This document shows, piece after piece, positions 1 through 9,104 of a stretch of 64,000 bases of DNA (position 1 is the first letter of the stretch; each line of letters starts with the position of its first letter). Source of the DNA: Nevskia sp. (GTDB taxonomy: Bacteria; Pseudomonadota; Gammaproteobacteria; Nevskiales; Nevskiaceae). The stretch spans positions 1 through 64,000 of the forward strand of contig JALNYU010000017.1 in NCBI GenBank assembly GCA_023229645.1. Direction: 5' to 3'. The translations under genes and the position numbers were made by a program. The notes beneath the pieces were generated by a model that saw nothing but the letters and a program-made list of their open reading frames with translations, ran no database searches and was not told where the DNA came from.

Positions 1-22
1 CCGACGAGGCTATCAAATTGGC

Positions 23-1126
23 TCACCGTGAACTCACCGAAGCCCTGCGATTGCTGTCAGAGCAACCGCCACAATGGAATGACCCACCAGCATCCCAGTG
101 GAGATGAAAATGAGGGGAAACCTCAGTGTCGGAGATATTTTCGGTGTGCGCGTGCTTCGCAGAAAAGCCGACCACCTGCCACGCCGCCATTTTGCTGCCG
201 GGCAGTGCCAGCCAGCCGATGGCACCGAGTGGAATGTCGGCGACGATGCGCTGCTTCTGCTCGAACGCGACCCATTCGGCGCCGATGCCTTTGGAGACAT
301 CGATCATGCTGTGGCAGCTGCCGCAGGAAATGCTGCGGCTGTTTTTTAGCTTGAGTTCGACCGCTGCGCCGCAGCTCGGGCACGCGAAGCTTTGCGCAGT
401 AAGCTTCTTGACGGCATCCTCAAATCCGGCACGAAGATTTTGCAGCGCTAAATCGGCTAGGCGTACGGCGCTGCCAATCGAAAGCTGCGGCTGCACGGGG
501 TCGGCGTATTCAAGGGTTGCGACACGGCCTTGCTCGTCGCGCAGATCGACGATTGTGTATTGCTGGCCCAGCGACGGCGGCGCTGGTAACTCGCCTTCGG
601 CGGCGATTGGCCGCGCCTGAACCACCGATGCAACCCGCCACGCCGCGCCAGCGATGCGCACCACAGCGGCGGGGCGTAGTTTCTCGGCCAGCGGAAACGG
701 GCCCTGCGGGTCTGCCGCGAAAACGATGACGTACTGGTCGTTGTCTTCCGAAAGCCAGCCGCTGCCACCGTCGTCGAACAGCAGATGCCATTCGCTCCAG
801 GTGCCTTCGGTTAGCGCTAAGCCGCTGGGGTCGGCGTTGCCATACGCGAGTTGCTGGCGCCCGATCAGCGTAAAGCCGCGGTCTTGATAGCGGCCGCTAC
901 TGCCGAGTTGCAGCGCGCTGCGGGCGCCAAAGAGTTCGGCGCTGACGCCGATTTTCTTCAGTGTTTCGCCATCGCGAACCACCGTGCTGCGGCAATAGGC
1001 ACAGACGGCGGCGCCAGAAGCGGCGGAGCGGAACGGCACCGGTGCCCCGCAGTTTGGGCACGGCGCCTGCCAGCTGCGCTGCGGTTCCGGCGCGCCCGGC
1101 GGCGCCGAGCCAGGGATGTCAGCCAC
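23..1126 (-). CDS. DUF4178 zinc-ribbon protein
   Basis: The protein has 367 residues and starts with ATG. Seen: two zinc-ribbon cysteine sets, CPNC...CAYC near residues 23-45 and CPSC...CGSC near 250-270. Between them is a DUF4178-type beta-rich region with the WxEWHLLFDDG and GWLSEDNDQY signatures. Members of this family are usually found beside SPFH proteins, as here: the next gene upstream on the same strand (1163-2194) encodes one. Their function is not established; a membrane-stress or envelope role is only a guess. Oddity: after the second zinc ribbon, a second DUF4178 copy begins (WQVVGF) but then changes into a His/Cys/Ser-rich tail without the expected aromatic pattern. The 3' end may therefore be truncated or rearranged close to the window edge. 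Family assignment is good; the C-terminus is uncertain. Confidence 0.8.
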   Translation of the reverse strand: MADIPGSAPPGAPEPQRSWQAPCPNCGAPVPFRSAASGAAVCAYCRSTVVRDGETLKKIGVSAELFGARSALQLGSSGRYQDRGFTLIGRQQLAYGNADPSGLALTEGTWSEWHLLFDDGGSGWLSEDNDQYVIVFAADPQGPFPLAEKLRPAAVVRIAGAAWRVASVVQARPIAAEGELPAPPSLGQQYTIVDLRDEQGRVATLEYADPVQPQLSIGSAVRLADLALQNLRAGFEDAVKKLTAQSFACPSCGAAVELKLKNSRSISCGSCHSMIDVSKGIGAEWVAFEQKQRIVADIPLGAIGWLALPGSKMAAWQVVGFSAKHAHTENISDTEVSPHFHLHWDAGGSFHCGGCSDSNRRASVSSR

Positions 1127-1162
1127 GATCAGTTTTGAATGGAATGCACGGCCATGAACGGC

Positions 1163-2194
1163 TTAGATTAGCTTTTTCAGCAGCTCGGCTTTCTTGGCTT
1201 CGAATTCGTCTTCGCTCAGCACGCCTTTTATTTTCAGCTCGTGCAGTTTTTCGATTGTCGCCATAATTTCATCGGGCTTGATGCCGCTGGCCGCGGCGGG
1301 CGCCGCCGGATGCGGGGCGGTGATGCCGGCTTGCAGGTTTTGCGCAAGCACCTGACCCAGCGTTAAACCGGCGCCGATGCCCATGGCGTCGCCGATGCCG
1401 TTGTTGCCGTTAGCGGCACCCTCGGCGAGCTTCGGTATCGCTTGCGCGGTTTGGTACTGCATGAATTTGCTCATATCGCCGCCGACCATGCCCATGCCGA
1501 TGCGTTGATCGAGCACTTTCTGTAGTTCGTCCGGCAGCGATAAGCTTTGTACCGTGAGGCCGGTGAGCTTCAACCCCAGCGCTTCAAACGACGGCGCCAG
1601 CGCGTTGGCAATCACGCCGGCAAATGCGTTTTGATTCGCAGCGAGATCAAGAAAAGCGATGCCCGATGCGGCGACGCCGCTCGCCATTTGCTGCAGCAGC
1701 AGCCCGCGCAGCTGCCCTTCGATATCGGCCACGGTGTAAACGTCGCGGCTGCCAGAAATCTGCGTATAGAAGATTTTGGCGTCGGTGATCTGGAAGCTGA
1801 AATTGCCGAATGCCCGCACGCGCACCGCGCCAAATTCGGCGTCGCGCAGCGTCACCGGCTGCGCCGTGCCCCAGCGCTGGTCCAGCCGCTGGCGCGTGCT
1901 GAAGAAGTAGACATCGCTTTTGAATGGCGATGCGAACAATTTGTCCCAATTCTTCAGATTGGTCAGCAGCGGCAGGGTTTGCGTGGTCAATTTGTGGCGG
2001 CCGGGGCCGAAGACATCCGCCACCGTGCCTTCGTTGACGAACACCGCGATCTGCGATTCCCGCACTGTTAGCACGGCGCCATTTTGGATTTCCTGGTCCG
2101 CCATCGGGTAGCGCCACGCCAAAACTGCGTCGCCGTCTTCGAGCCATTCGAGGACATCGATAAATTGTTTTTTCAGGAAGTCGATCAATGCCAT
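1163..2194 (-). CDS. SPFH-domain protein with C-terminal SHOCT motif
   Basis: The protein has 343 residues. The start ATG is preceded by GAGGGT at a suitable distance. The first 230 or so residues form an SPFH/band-7-like domain of the type once labelled virion core protein (YdjI-like), with the early VLAWRYP and NGAVLTVRESQ motifs. A low-complexity Ala/Pro/Gly linker follows, then a short helical SHOCT segment at the end (KLHELKIKGVLSEDEF), a motif often found at the ends of membrane-associated bacterial proteins. There is no signal peptide. It lies 36 bp upstream of the DUF4178 gene, so the two are probably co-transcribed. Known for SPFH proteins: they oligomerise on membranes. The specific role of this subgroup is unknown. 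Confidence 0.85.
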   Translation of the reverse strand: MALIDFLKKQFIDVLEWLEDGDAVLAWRYPMADQEIQNGAVLTVRESQIAVFVNEGTVADVFGPGRHKLTTQTLPLLTNLKNWDKLFASPFKSDVYFFSTRQRLDQRWGTAQPVTLRDAEFGAVRVRAFGNFSFQITDAKIFYTQISGSRDVYTVADIEGQLRGLLLQQMASGVAASGIAFLDLAANQNAFAGVIANALAPSFEALGLKLTGLTVQSLSLPDELQKVLDQRIGMGMVGGDMSKFMQYQTAQAIPKLAEGAANGNNGIGDAMGIGAGLTLGQVLAQNLQAGITAPHPAAPAAASGIKPDEIMATIEKLHELKIKGVLSEDEFEAKKAELLKKLI

Positions 2195-2227
2195 GTGACA
2201 CCCTCTGCGTTTTTAAATACGAGTTGT

Positions 2228-2252
2228 GACGCGCGCAGACCGCACGCGCGTC
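2228..2252 (-). terminator. GC-rich hairpin after argA
   Basis: GACGCGCG (2228-2235) pairs with CGCGCGTC (2245-2252), just past the argA stop codon. No U-run follows directly on the argA strand, so this may be a transcript-end stabiliser rather than a complete intrinsic terminator. Confidence 0.35.
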
Positions 2253-2256
2253 GGCC

Positions 2257-3594
2257 TTAGGCAGTCAAGTCCTTGACCAAGACCAGCGATTTCCGCTGAT
2301 AGTTATAAATTCGCTGCTTCTGCATCGGCAGGTCTTCGATGGTTGCCAATGAGAAGCCATGCTCGATAAACCAATGCGGCGTTTGGGTGGTCAGCGCAAA
2401 CAATTTCCGCATGCCGAGCTGGCGGGCTGAAGCTTCCGCGCGTTTCAGCAGCGCTTCGGCACGGCCGGCGCGGCGGTAGTCGGGATGCACCGCAACGCAG
2501 GAAAATTCGGCCATGCCGTTCTGCGGAAATGGAAAAAGCGCGCTGCAGGCGATTACCAAACCGTCGCGCATCATTACGTCGAAGTAGGCGATTTCCAATT
2601 CCAGCTGTTCGCGTGAGCGCGGCACGAGTACGCCGGCATCTTCCATTGGCTTGATCAGCGCGAGTATGCCGCCGACATCTTCGATGGTCGCCTCGCGCAC
2701 TGCCTCGTAGTTTTCATCGGCGTAGAACATCAGGCCGCAGCCGTCGCGCGTATAGAGTTCGCGCAGCAGCGCGCCGTTGGCTTCGGCGCCGATTAAATGC
2801 ACGCGAGCAACGCCGCCGCGGCCGGCGGCGAGGGCGGAATTCAACAGCGCGCGGTCTTCGCTCGATAGCGCCTGATTTTCCAGCGGCCGCGCCAGCAACC
2901 GTTCCGCGTCGCTGATCGGCAACTGGCCGGCGTCGCCGGTTTCGTCGGCGAGCTGCCATTGGTCGGGGTCGGAGTCGAGTACGAAAATCAGCTTATCGGC
3001 TTCGAGGCCGGTTGCCACGGTTTGGGCAACTTCGCCGGCGCGCAGGTTGAAAATCTCACCGGTTGGCGAATAACCAACGGGCGATAGCAGCGCAATGCGG
3101 TCCTGTGCCAGCACGTCGCGGATCGCCGGGATGTCGATACGGCGGACTTCGCCGGTGAGCTGGTGATCGATGCCGTTGCGCACGCCTACCGGCCGCGCCG
3201 TCACCCAATTGCCGCCAGCGACTTTCAGCCGTGCGCCGCCCATCGGCGTGCTCGCCAAACCGGTGCTAAGCCTGGCTTCGATATCCATACGCAAGGCGCC
3301 GACAGCGGCTTTGACGCAGTTCATCTCCGCCGCGCTGGTGACGCGCAAATCGCCAACAAATTGCGATGCCAAGCCAAGCGCCGCCAGCTGCGCCTCGATT
3401 TGCGGCCGTACGCCGTGCACCAGCACCAGCTTGACGCCGAGGCTGTGTAGCAGCGCGATGTCATAGATCAGGCGATCAAAATCCGGCCGCAAAGCCGCCT
3501 CGCCGCCAAATGCGATAACAAACACGCGGCCGTTGTGGGCGTGAACGTAAGGTGCGGCGCCGCGCAGCGCGGCGACGAAATCGGCGGGTTCCAT
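2257..3594 (-). CDS. argA: N-acetylglutamate synthase
   Basis: The protein has 445 residues, the normal length for bacterial two-domain ArgA. It acetylates L-glutamate with acetyl-CoA, the first committed step of arginine synthesis in the cytoplasm. Residues 1 to about 280 are an amino-acid-kinase fold (VIAFGGEAAL; VLVHGVRPQIE near 60-70), which in this family acts as the arginine-sensing regulatory domain. Residues about 295-440 are a GNAT acetyltransferase, with the acetyl-CoA loop in VHPDYRRAGRAEALL and the late WFIEHGF motif. Start ATG at 3594. The gene is monocistronic in this window. A palindromic repeat lies about 95 bp upstream of its start. Confidence 0.95.
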   Translation of the reverse strand: MEPADFVAALRGAAPYVHAHNGRVFVIAFGGEAALRPDFDRLIYDIALLHSLGVKLVLVHGVRPQIEAQLAALGLASQFVGDLRVTSAAEMNCVKAAVGALRMDIEARLSTGLASTPMGGARLKVAGGNWVTARPVGVRNGIDHQLTGEVRRIDIPAIRDVLAQDRIALLSPVGYSPTGEIFNLRAGEVAQTVATGLEADKLIFVLDSDPDQWQLADETGDAGQLPISDAERLLARPLENQALSSEDRALLNSALAAGRGGVARVHLIGAEANGALLRELYTRDGCGLMFYADENYEAVREATIEDVGGILALIKPMEDAGVLVPRSREQLELEIAYFDVMMRDGLVIACSALFPFPQNGMAEFSCVAVHPDYRRAGRAEALLKRAEASARQLGMRKLFALTTQTPHWFIEHGFSLATIEDLPMQKQRIYNYQRKSLVLVKDLTA

Positions 3595-4074
3595 GCTGCG
3601 GATTATAGAACGGGGCGTTTAGGCGCACGCGAACGGCAGAATTACGAGCGTGGCTGGCCCAAATGCGTCCGATGGCATTTAGGGCGTGTTATTGATCCGG
3701 CCATTTCTCGCTTTCTCGGAAGTGCGGCTTCCGGTTTGGCATTGCACTGTCTTTATTCAAGTACTTAATGGCCGGATCAATAACAAGTACTAGGCAATAT
3801 CGACTAATAAAAGCCGCCTAGGTGCGAATTCCAGCGTTCCCCAAAAGCCAAAACGCCGTAGCTAGAACGTTTCAATGCCCGCACGAGTAAAGGCGAGCAG
3901 GCATCCGCGTAGCTCGATTTTTTTCAGCCGACGCATGGCCTTGCATTCGCAGTGGAGAAAACCGTAGTCTGAATAAGAGAGGCTGGTCGGCGATTCTTTG
4001 CGGTGTGCTAGGACGGCGCGCCCAAAGTGTTTCGAACGCCGAGTTTTAGGACTGGGTACCACAAGGAGTGAGGT
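3595..4074. other. 480-bp intergenic region
   Basis: Between the argA start and the next plus-strand gene there is no convincing coding sequence. The region holds one palindromic repeat (3688-3784). The remaining 290 bp (3785-4074) show no RNA gene or terminator that I can recognise. A strong ribosome binding site (AAGGAG) sits near its right end and serves the gene at 4075. Confidence 0.6.
3688..3784. repeat. palindromic repeat, copy A
   Basis: This 97-bp element has perfect 18-bp inverted ends: GTTATTGATCCGGCCATT at 3688-3705 and its reverse complement at 3767-3784. The interior is about 60 bp and contains a small hairpin (GGAAG...CTTCC). The arm family recurs at 15460 and 15570 with unrelated interiors. 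It has no coding potential. The identity of the family is unknown to me. Confidence 0.85.
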
Positions 4075-4395
4075 ATGAAACGCATCGCTTTTGGCGTTTT
4101 GTGGTTTCTTGCGTTCTGCTTTGTTGCTTCGGCAGCGGGCAGCCTAGCCGCCAGTACCTTCGCCGATCCCACGCAGGCGTCTATCGTTGTACAACAAGCC
4201 ACGTTTTGGGACGAATTCGCCGAGCGCTTTGTTGCCGGCTTTCAGAACGGCAACCCAGCTGTGCGGCAGTTTATGGCGCACTACGGCGCCTCCATCTTTT
4301 TCGGCGCGCTGCTGATGGCATTGGGCGGCACCGCCGCCGGAATACTCCCCGGCACACAGTCCAAGCGCGACATCGACGACGAACCCTTTGAGTAA
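4075..4395 (+). CDS. small two-helix membrane protein, unknown
   Basis: The protein has 106 residues. The start is supported by AAGGAGTGAGGT directly upstream of the ATG. Seen: an N-terminal hydrophobic segment (residues about 4-24) that could be a signal peptide or first membrane helix, a polar middle, a second hydrophobic segment (about 71-92), and an acidic C-terminal tail (DIDDEPFE). No family is recognised. Neighbours are argA, divergent across a repeat-bearing gap, and the convergent restriction gene at 4566, so context gives no function. The RBS and membrane-protein pattern make it a likely real gene. Confidence 0.6.
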   Translation: MKRIAFGVLWFLAFCFVASAAGSLAASTFADPTQASIVVQQATFWDEFAERFVAGFQNGNPAVRQFMAHYGASIFFGALLMALGGTAAGILPGTQSKRDIDDEPFE

Positions 4396-4565
4396 ATGCT
4401 GCGTGCGCGGGGGGCTGCTTTTTATCGTTGCTGACTGCAGCGGTTGCACCGCAAAGCTTTAGCCATCTTGGCGGCTTCAGTTCAGAAGCTTTTAAGCAAG
4501 TCTCGACGCGACGCCGGCTAGCGTCTTAAATCGCGATGTAGTCGACGTCACCTTCGAACGAACGC

Positions 4566-5597
4566 CTACGAACTGGATGGCCCAGTCACCATCCACACTC
4601 TCCGCAGCGGAAGCTGCGCCTTCAACTCATCGTCGAGGCGCTCATAAACTTGGAATAATTGCTCGAATAGCTCTTTTCGCGACCACAGCCGAACGCGGAA
4701 GAAAGATCCGGCAAGTTCTTTCTCGACGTTGCCCTTGAAACCGCTCATTGATACGAAGAGCCCTTGATCGGCGCCGAACTTCGTGACTGCACCTAACAGT
4801 TTATCCACCGTTGGCCGGTCGATCGGCGAATCACCGGATTTCACCTCTACACAGAGTCGGGGTTTCCCAAAGCCCAATGGCCCAGCCCCAGCCAGGATGT
4901 CAGCGCCGCCGTCGGCGCCTTCCGGGCTCACGTACGTCGAGTACCCCTGTGCCCGAAGTATTCCATCGACAAGACGCGTGAGCCCATGCCCCTTGAACCG
5001 CGACAAAATCAATTGCTGGATTTGGTCTTGTGCGAGCTCTTCGAGATCAGTGTCTTCGGCGGCCTCGTCGTCCTTTAGTGCCGCGACGCTGGTCAACGCT
5101 GAGCGTGCTTCTGGCTTCCAGCCATTCGCGCGCATGGCCGCAATACGCGATTCCGCGTTATTGCGCTTGATCCTGCAGATCGTCAGGAAAGCGCCGAAGC
5201 TAAACAGTAAATCGGGGCCAAAATTGCTTCTTGGTATTGCCTCGCCAATCCACTTCACAGCCCGTGAGTGAAAAAATGGGTCTGGACCTTGAGGCTCTGG
5301 ATGGTAATCACCGATGATTTCGCCTATGTAGATTGACGGCTGCAATTTCAGCGGCAGCACGATCAAGTCGCCCTTCGACATCTCGTGCGCAAAGGGCCAA
5401 ATCTGGCTGACCCAATTCCGGATTGTCCGCGGATTGCGGTCTGGATAGGTTGTATTGATCGTCGCGGTGAGTTCTTCGCGATTCAGTTCCGATAGATCGA
5501 CGTTCAGGGTTTCCCAGGTGAGATAAACCCGCGCTTCATCGATGAATTTCTGCTCAAAGGCGCCATGTGCGCCTGCACGAACCAGCCAAATGGCCAC
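4566..5597 (-). CDS. Mrr-like type IV restriction endonuclease
   Basis: The protein has 343 residues. The N-terminal 160 residues (WLVRAGAHG...; KGDLIVLPLK...IYIGEI) look like a PUA/EVE-like module of the kind that senses modified bases. The C-terminal 130 residues are an Mrr_cat-type PD-(D/E)xK nuclease: GADGGADIL supplies the aspartate and CVEVKSG the E-x-K. Enzymes of this type cut DNA carrying modified bases (type IV restriction). It is the last gene of the minus-strand restriction locus, 29 bp downstream of hsdR. Such a pairing covers both unmodified foreign DNA (type I) and modified phage DNA (type IV). The nuclease call is firm; modification dependence is inferred from the N-terminal domain. 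Confidence 0.85.
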   Translation of the reverse strand: MAIWLVRAGAHGAFEQKFIDEARVYLTWETLNVDLSELNREELTATINTTYPDRNPRTIRNWVSQIWPFAHEMSKGDLIVLPLKLQPSIYIGEIIGDYHPEPQGPDPFFHSRAVKWIGEAIPRSNFGPDLLFSFGAFLTICRIKRNNAESRIAAMRANGWKPEARSALTSVAALKDDEAAEDTDLEELAQDQIQQLILSRFKGHGLTRLVDGILRAQGYSTYVSPEGADGGADILAGAGPLGFGKPRLCVEVKSGDSPIDRPTVDKLLGAVTKFGADQGLFVSMSGFKGNVEKELAGSFFRVRLWSRKELFEQLFQVYERLDDELKAQLPLRRVWMVTGPSSS

Positions 5598-5626
5598 GTC
5601 TCATTCCTTGATAGTGTTAATAGACC

Positions 5627-8600
5627 CTAAGCTGCTGCCCGTTGATTGATCTCCCCGACAATCGAGACAATTGCTTCAGCCTCGGTATCGGTAAACGCGC
5701 CGTCCAGCCCTTGGTGATGCACGCCTGTGAATGGTGGCTCGTAGAGCTGAGCAGGGTCAATTACGCCACTCTGAGTCAGCTTCTCGATGATCATCTCAAC
5801 AAAGCGGATCTGCGCGCTTGTGTAGCGGTTCGCATCAAGAAACTGGCCGAACGCTTCCTTGGCAGCAGCCCGATCGAGGCCCACCAGCGCGCGGATGAAC
5901 AAGGTTAAAGGCTGGTCGTGGCCAAAGTTCTGCTCGAAGCGCGCGCGGCTCTCGACCACGTCGGACTCGTAGACAAATCGCTCCAGCTCGGCGAGGTCGG
6001 TCGGGGTTAGCGGCTTATTGCGCCGCAGCTTGGCGATGGCAACATGATTCTCGTTGGCACGGATAAACTGCTCGACCTTCTTTTTGTACTGCGCCAAGTT
6101 AATGCCGGTGTTGAAGTCGGTGAGCACCACGTCGGTTGCCGTGCCGATCGTGTCCTCCAGCACCGTGTAAACCGGCTGGATGGACTTGCGGTCGATGAAC
6201 TGGATCAGGCCACGCAGCTTGCGCCGCAGCGTTTCGATCATCGGCAGCGTGATGCCCTGCCAGTAATCCTCGGTCTGAACGTCGTGGATCAGCGCGATCT
6301 CCAGCTTCACCGCCGGGATCGTGTCCTTCTTTTCGAGGTCGGCGGCGAGTTCGATGATCTTGTCGCGCTGTGTGACGAAATCGGTCGTGGACTGGATCAG
6401 CGCCAGCTGCATATTCAAGCAGATCAGGTCGAATAACTTAGCTGTGATGTGCTCCGGCATACGCGCGCTCGGCAGGCCGGCAACGTGGTCACGCAGGTTG
6501 GTCAGTGCTTCGCAGTCGAGTTGTACCCAGCTCTGCTCATCCTGGAAGCGAGTGACGTAATCCAACTCGGTTCGCACGATGAAGTTGTTGAGGCTCATCG
6601 CCGCCACCTCGGCGTGCAGCAGGCTAATGATTTCACCACGCAAGGTCGCAATCTCGGCATATCCGGTCGGTACATTGCCGGCCTCGTCCTGCAGACCGTC
6701 AGCCGGCAGCAGCGCCGCCAAGAGTTCCAACCGCCGTTTGAATAGGCGCTTCTGCAAGGGCTCGGTAACACTGGTCACCGCCCCTTTCGGGTTCTCATTG
6801 AAGTATTCGAAGTTCGCACAGAAATCGAAGATGAAGAATTCGGTCTTATTCTGTCCTGGCGCCAAGAGATCGGGGCACAGTCGGGTGCCGCGGCCGATCA
6901 TCTGCAAGAACTTCACCTTCGAGCGCACCGCCTTGAAGAACACAAGGTTTAGCACCTCAGGCACATCGATGCCGGTGTCCAGCATGTCCACCGAGATCGC
7001 GATCTGCGGCAGCTTGCTCTTGATACTAAAGTCGTCGATCAGGCTCTGTGCATAGTTGATCTTGTGCGTGATCACGCGCGCGAACTGCCCCTTTAGATGC
7101 TTGTAGTTTTTGTCGAAGCGGGCTGCGATGAACTCCGCATGCTTTTGGTTCACCGCGAAGACGATAGTCTTGCCGAGCAAGTCGCCACCATCCACCGTCA
7201 ACCCATGCTGCATCAGGTGTTTCAGCATCAGGTCAACGGTGCTCTCGTTGAATAATTGCTTGTTGATCTCGGAGGCATGCACCTCGTCCGGTGGGTCATC
7301 CTCATCGCGGTCGCCCCAGTCCAGCGAATCCCAGTGCTCCTTTTCCTCGGCGCTCAGCTCGTTGTACTTGATGCCCTCCCGAACGAATCGCACCGGCACC
7401 GAATGCGCTTTGGGCGGCACCAGATAGCCATCCGCGACTGCTTCGTCGAGTCCATAGGCATCGGTTGGCACGCCAGGTTCGAGGTGAAACAAGCGGTAAG
7501 TATCGTGATGCACCTCGTCCCGCGGTGTCGCGGTCAGGCCGACGAGATAGCTGTCGAAGTAGCGGAAGATCGCGCCGTACTTCTGGTACACGCTGCGATG
7601 CGCTTCGTCGATGATGATCAGGTCAAAGTGGCCAACACCGTACTTGCGCCGCTCGCCCTCCATCTCCTCGATCAGCCCCATCATTGTCGGATACGTCGAA
7701 AGGTACACGCGCCCCTGGCCCTGCTTGTCGGTGACTAGATTCACCGGGCTGGACTCCGGCAGATGCGCTTTGAACGCATTGGCCGCCTGCTTCACCAGCG
7801 CCACGCGGTCAGCGAGGAATAGCACCCGCTTAATCCAATTCGCCCGCATCAGCAGTTCCACTAAGGCAATCGATACGCGGGTCTTGCCGGTGCCGGTTGC
7901 CATCGTCAGCAGGCCAGCGCGTTTGCCGATGCTCAGGCTTTCGCACATCGCGCGGATCGCCCGCTGCTGGTAGCTGCGCTCAACCGTCGCGGGATTGATC
8001 GGCAGCTGGCGTAGGTCCGTCTGTAGGCTGCGACGCTGGACGCACAGCGCTAGTTCTTCGCGGTTGTAAAAGCCCTGTACTTCGCGCGGGCCAGCGCGAG
8101 AATCATCCCACAGATAGGTATGATGGCCGTTGCTGTAGAAGATCACTGGGCGCTGGCCCGTCATCTGTTCCAGGCAGTCGGCGTACAGCTTGGCTTGCTG
8201 CTGACCGGCGAGGTCGTCTTTCATCGTGCGCTTGGCCTCGACCACCGCCAGCGGCTTGCCGTTCACGCCCATCAGCACATAGTCGGCGGAGCCTGCGCCG
8301 CTCTCATTGCGCATTCCGGTTACCGGCATTTCGATAACAGCGTTCTTGCCGATCTCCCAGCCCGCTTCACGCAGCAGCACATCGATAAAGAATGTCCGAG
8401 TATCGGCCTCGTTGTAATCGTGCACATCCGGCGCGGCAACGTTCCTGGCCTTCGCCTTCGCCAGTTCCGCACGGACCGCAACCAGCTCGGCATCGACCTT
8501 GGCCAGCATCGCCTCGCGCTCGGCGAGCGTGGCAGCCGCTTCGGCAATTTTCGCTTCGCTGTCTTCCAACGCCTTGTGCTGCGCCGCAATCTCCCTGTGA

Positions 8601-9094
8601 AACTGCGTTTCCTGCTGCGCCAGCTCCTTGCGTGTTAGTTCGACTGCCTCATCGGCGCGCACCAGCTTCGGGATGCGCCGCTCATCGAACGTTGCTTCAA
8701 TCGATTTCGGATCGCTGGCCCGCGTATAAGTGCGCGCCAGCCAGAACAGGACGTGGAACAGCTCGCGCACCAGCTTTTGCGCGTCACCGGGGCCGATGAA
8801 CTGGTTCGAGTGCACAGCCTGGTTGCCGAGTTTCTGAATCAACCGCGCCTTCTGCAGAATCGCCGGCGGCAGCAGCTTTTCGATGTCGATGTTGACGAGC
8901 AACGCGTTGAGGCTGCGGTCATACGGCATTCGCAGGTCGCGGTCATTGGTATACAGCCAGTGAACGGCTTGCTCCAGCGCAAAGCGCGTACGCATGCAGC
9001 AGGCCCGCGCATCGGAATGAATCAGTTGCTCCGCGCCGCGGGCAGGGTCTAGCAGTGGCTTGAATTCGGGGTATAGGAACTGGAAGTTGCTCAT
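5627..9094 (-). CDS. hsdR: type I restriction enzyme subunit R
   Basis: The protein has 1155 residues, full length for an EcoKI-like R subunit. It translocates DNA with ATP and cuts it when the HsdM/HsdS recognition site is unmethylated. Domains in order: DUF4145 helical module (about 20-130); coiled-coil linker (about 150-215); HSDR_N nuclease with SADYVLMGVNGKPLAVVEAK supplying the D...E-x-K residues; helicase core with Walker A ATGTGKT and IIIDEAHRS (DEAH), followed by GLTATPRDE; second RecA domain with MIGRGTRLCPD; C-terminal EcoEI_R_C-type region. All motifs appear intact. Its start lies 10 bp beyond the PIN gene stop, so it is probably translated from the same message as the toxin-antitoxin genes. 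Confidence 0.97.
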   Translation of the reverse strand: MSNFQFLYPEFKPLLDPARGAEQLIHSDARACCMRTRFALEQAVHWLYTNDRDLRMPYDRSLNALLVNIDIEKLLPPAILQKARLIQKLGNQAVHSNQFIGPGDAQKLVRELFHVLFWLARTYTRASDPKSIEATFDERRIPKLVRADEAVELTRKELAQQETQFHREIAAQHKALEDSEAKIAEAAATLAEREAMLAKVDAELVAVRAELAKAKARNVAAPDVHDYNEADTRTFFIDVLLREAGWEIGKNAVIEMPVTGMRNESGAGSADYVLMGVNGKPLAVVEAKRTMKDDLAGQQQAKLYADCLEQMTGQRPVIFYSNGHHTYLWDDSRAGPREVQGFYNREELALCVQRRSLQTDLRQLPINPATVERSYQQRAIRAMCESLSIGKRAGLLTMATGTGKTRVSIALVELLMRANWIKRVLFLADRVALVKQAANAFKAHLPESSPVNLVTDKQGQGRVYLSTYPTMMGLIEEMEGERRKYGVGHFDLIIIDEAHRSVYQKYGAIFRYFDSYLVGLTATPRDEVHHDTYRLFHLEPGVPTDAYGLDEAVADGYLVPPKAHSVPVRFVREGIKYNELSAEEKEHWDSLDWGDRDEDDPPDEVHASEINKQLFNESTVDLMLKHLMQHGLTVDGGDLLGKTIVFAVNQKHAEFIAARFDKNYKHLKGQFARVITHKINYAQSLIDDFSIKSKLPQIAISVDMLDTGIDVPEVLNLVFFKAVRSKVKFLQMIGRGTRLCPDLLAPGQNKTEFFIFDFCANFEYFNENPKGAVTSVTEPLQKRLFKRRLELLAALLPADGLQDEAGNVPTGYAEIATLRGEIISLLHAEVAAMSLNNFIVRTELDYVTRFQDEQSWVQLDCEALTNLRDHVAGLPSARMPEHITAKLFDLICLNMQLALIQSTTDFVTQRDKIIELAADLEKKDTIPAVKLEIALIHDVQTEDYWQGITLPMIETLRRKLRGLIQFIDRKSIQPVYTVLEDTIGTATDVVLTDFNTGINLAQYKKKVEQFIRANENHVAIAKLRRNKPLTPTDLAELERFVYESDVVESRARFEQNFGHDQPLTLFIRALVGLDRAAAKEAFGQFLDANRYTSAQIRFVEMIIEKLTQSGVIDPAQLYEPPFTGVHHQGLDGAFTDTEAEAIVSIVGEINQRAAA

Positions 9095-9104
9095 GCCAGA
9101 GAGG

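Noticed and set aside
3862..4062. 66-codon minus-strand frame
   Set aside because: Composition and sequence show no protein-family features, there is no RBS, and it lies in a repeat-bearing intergenic region.
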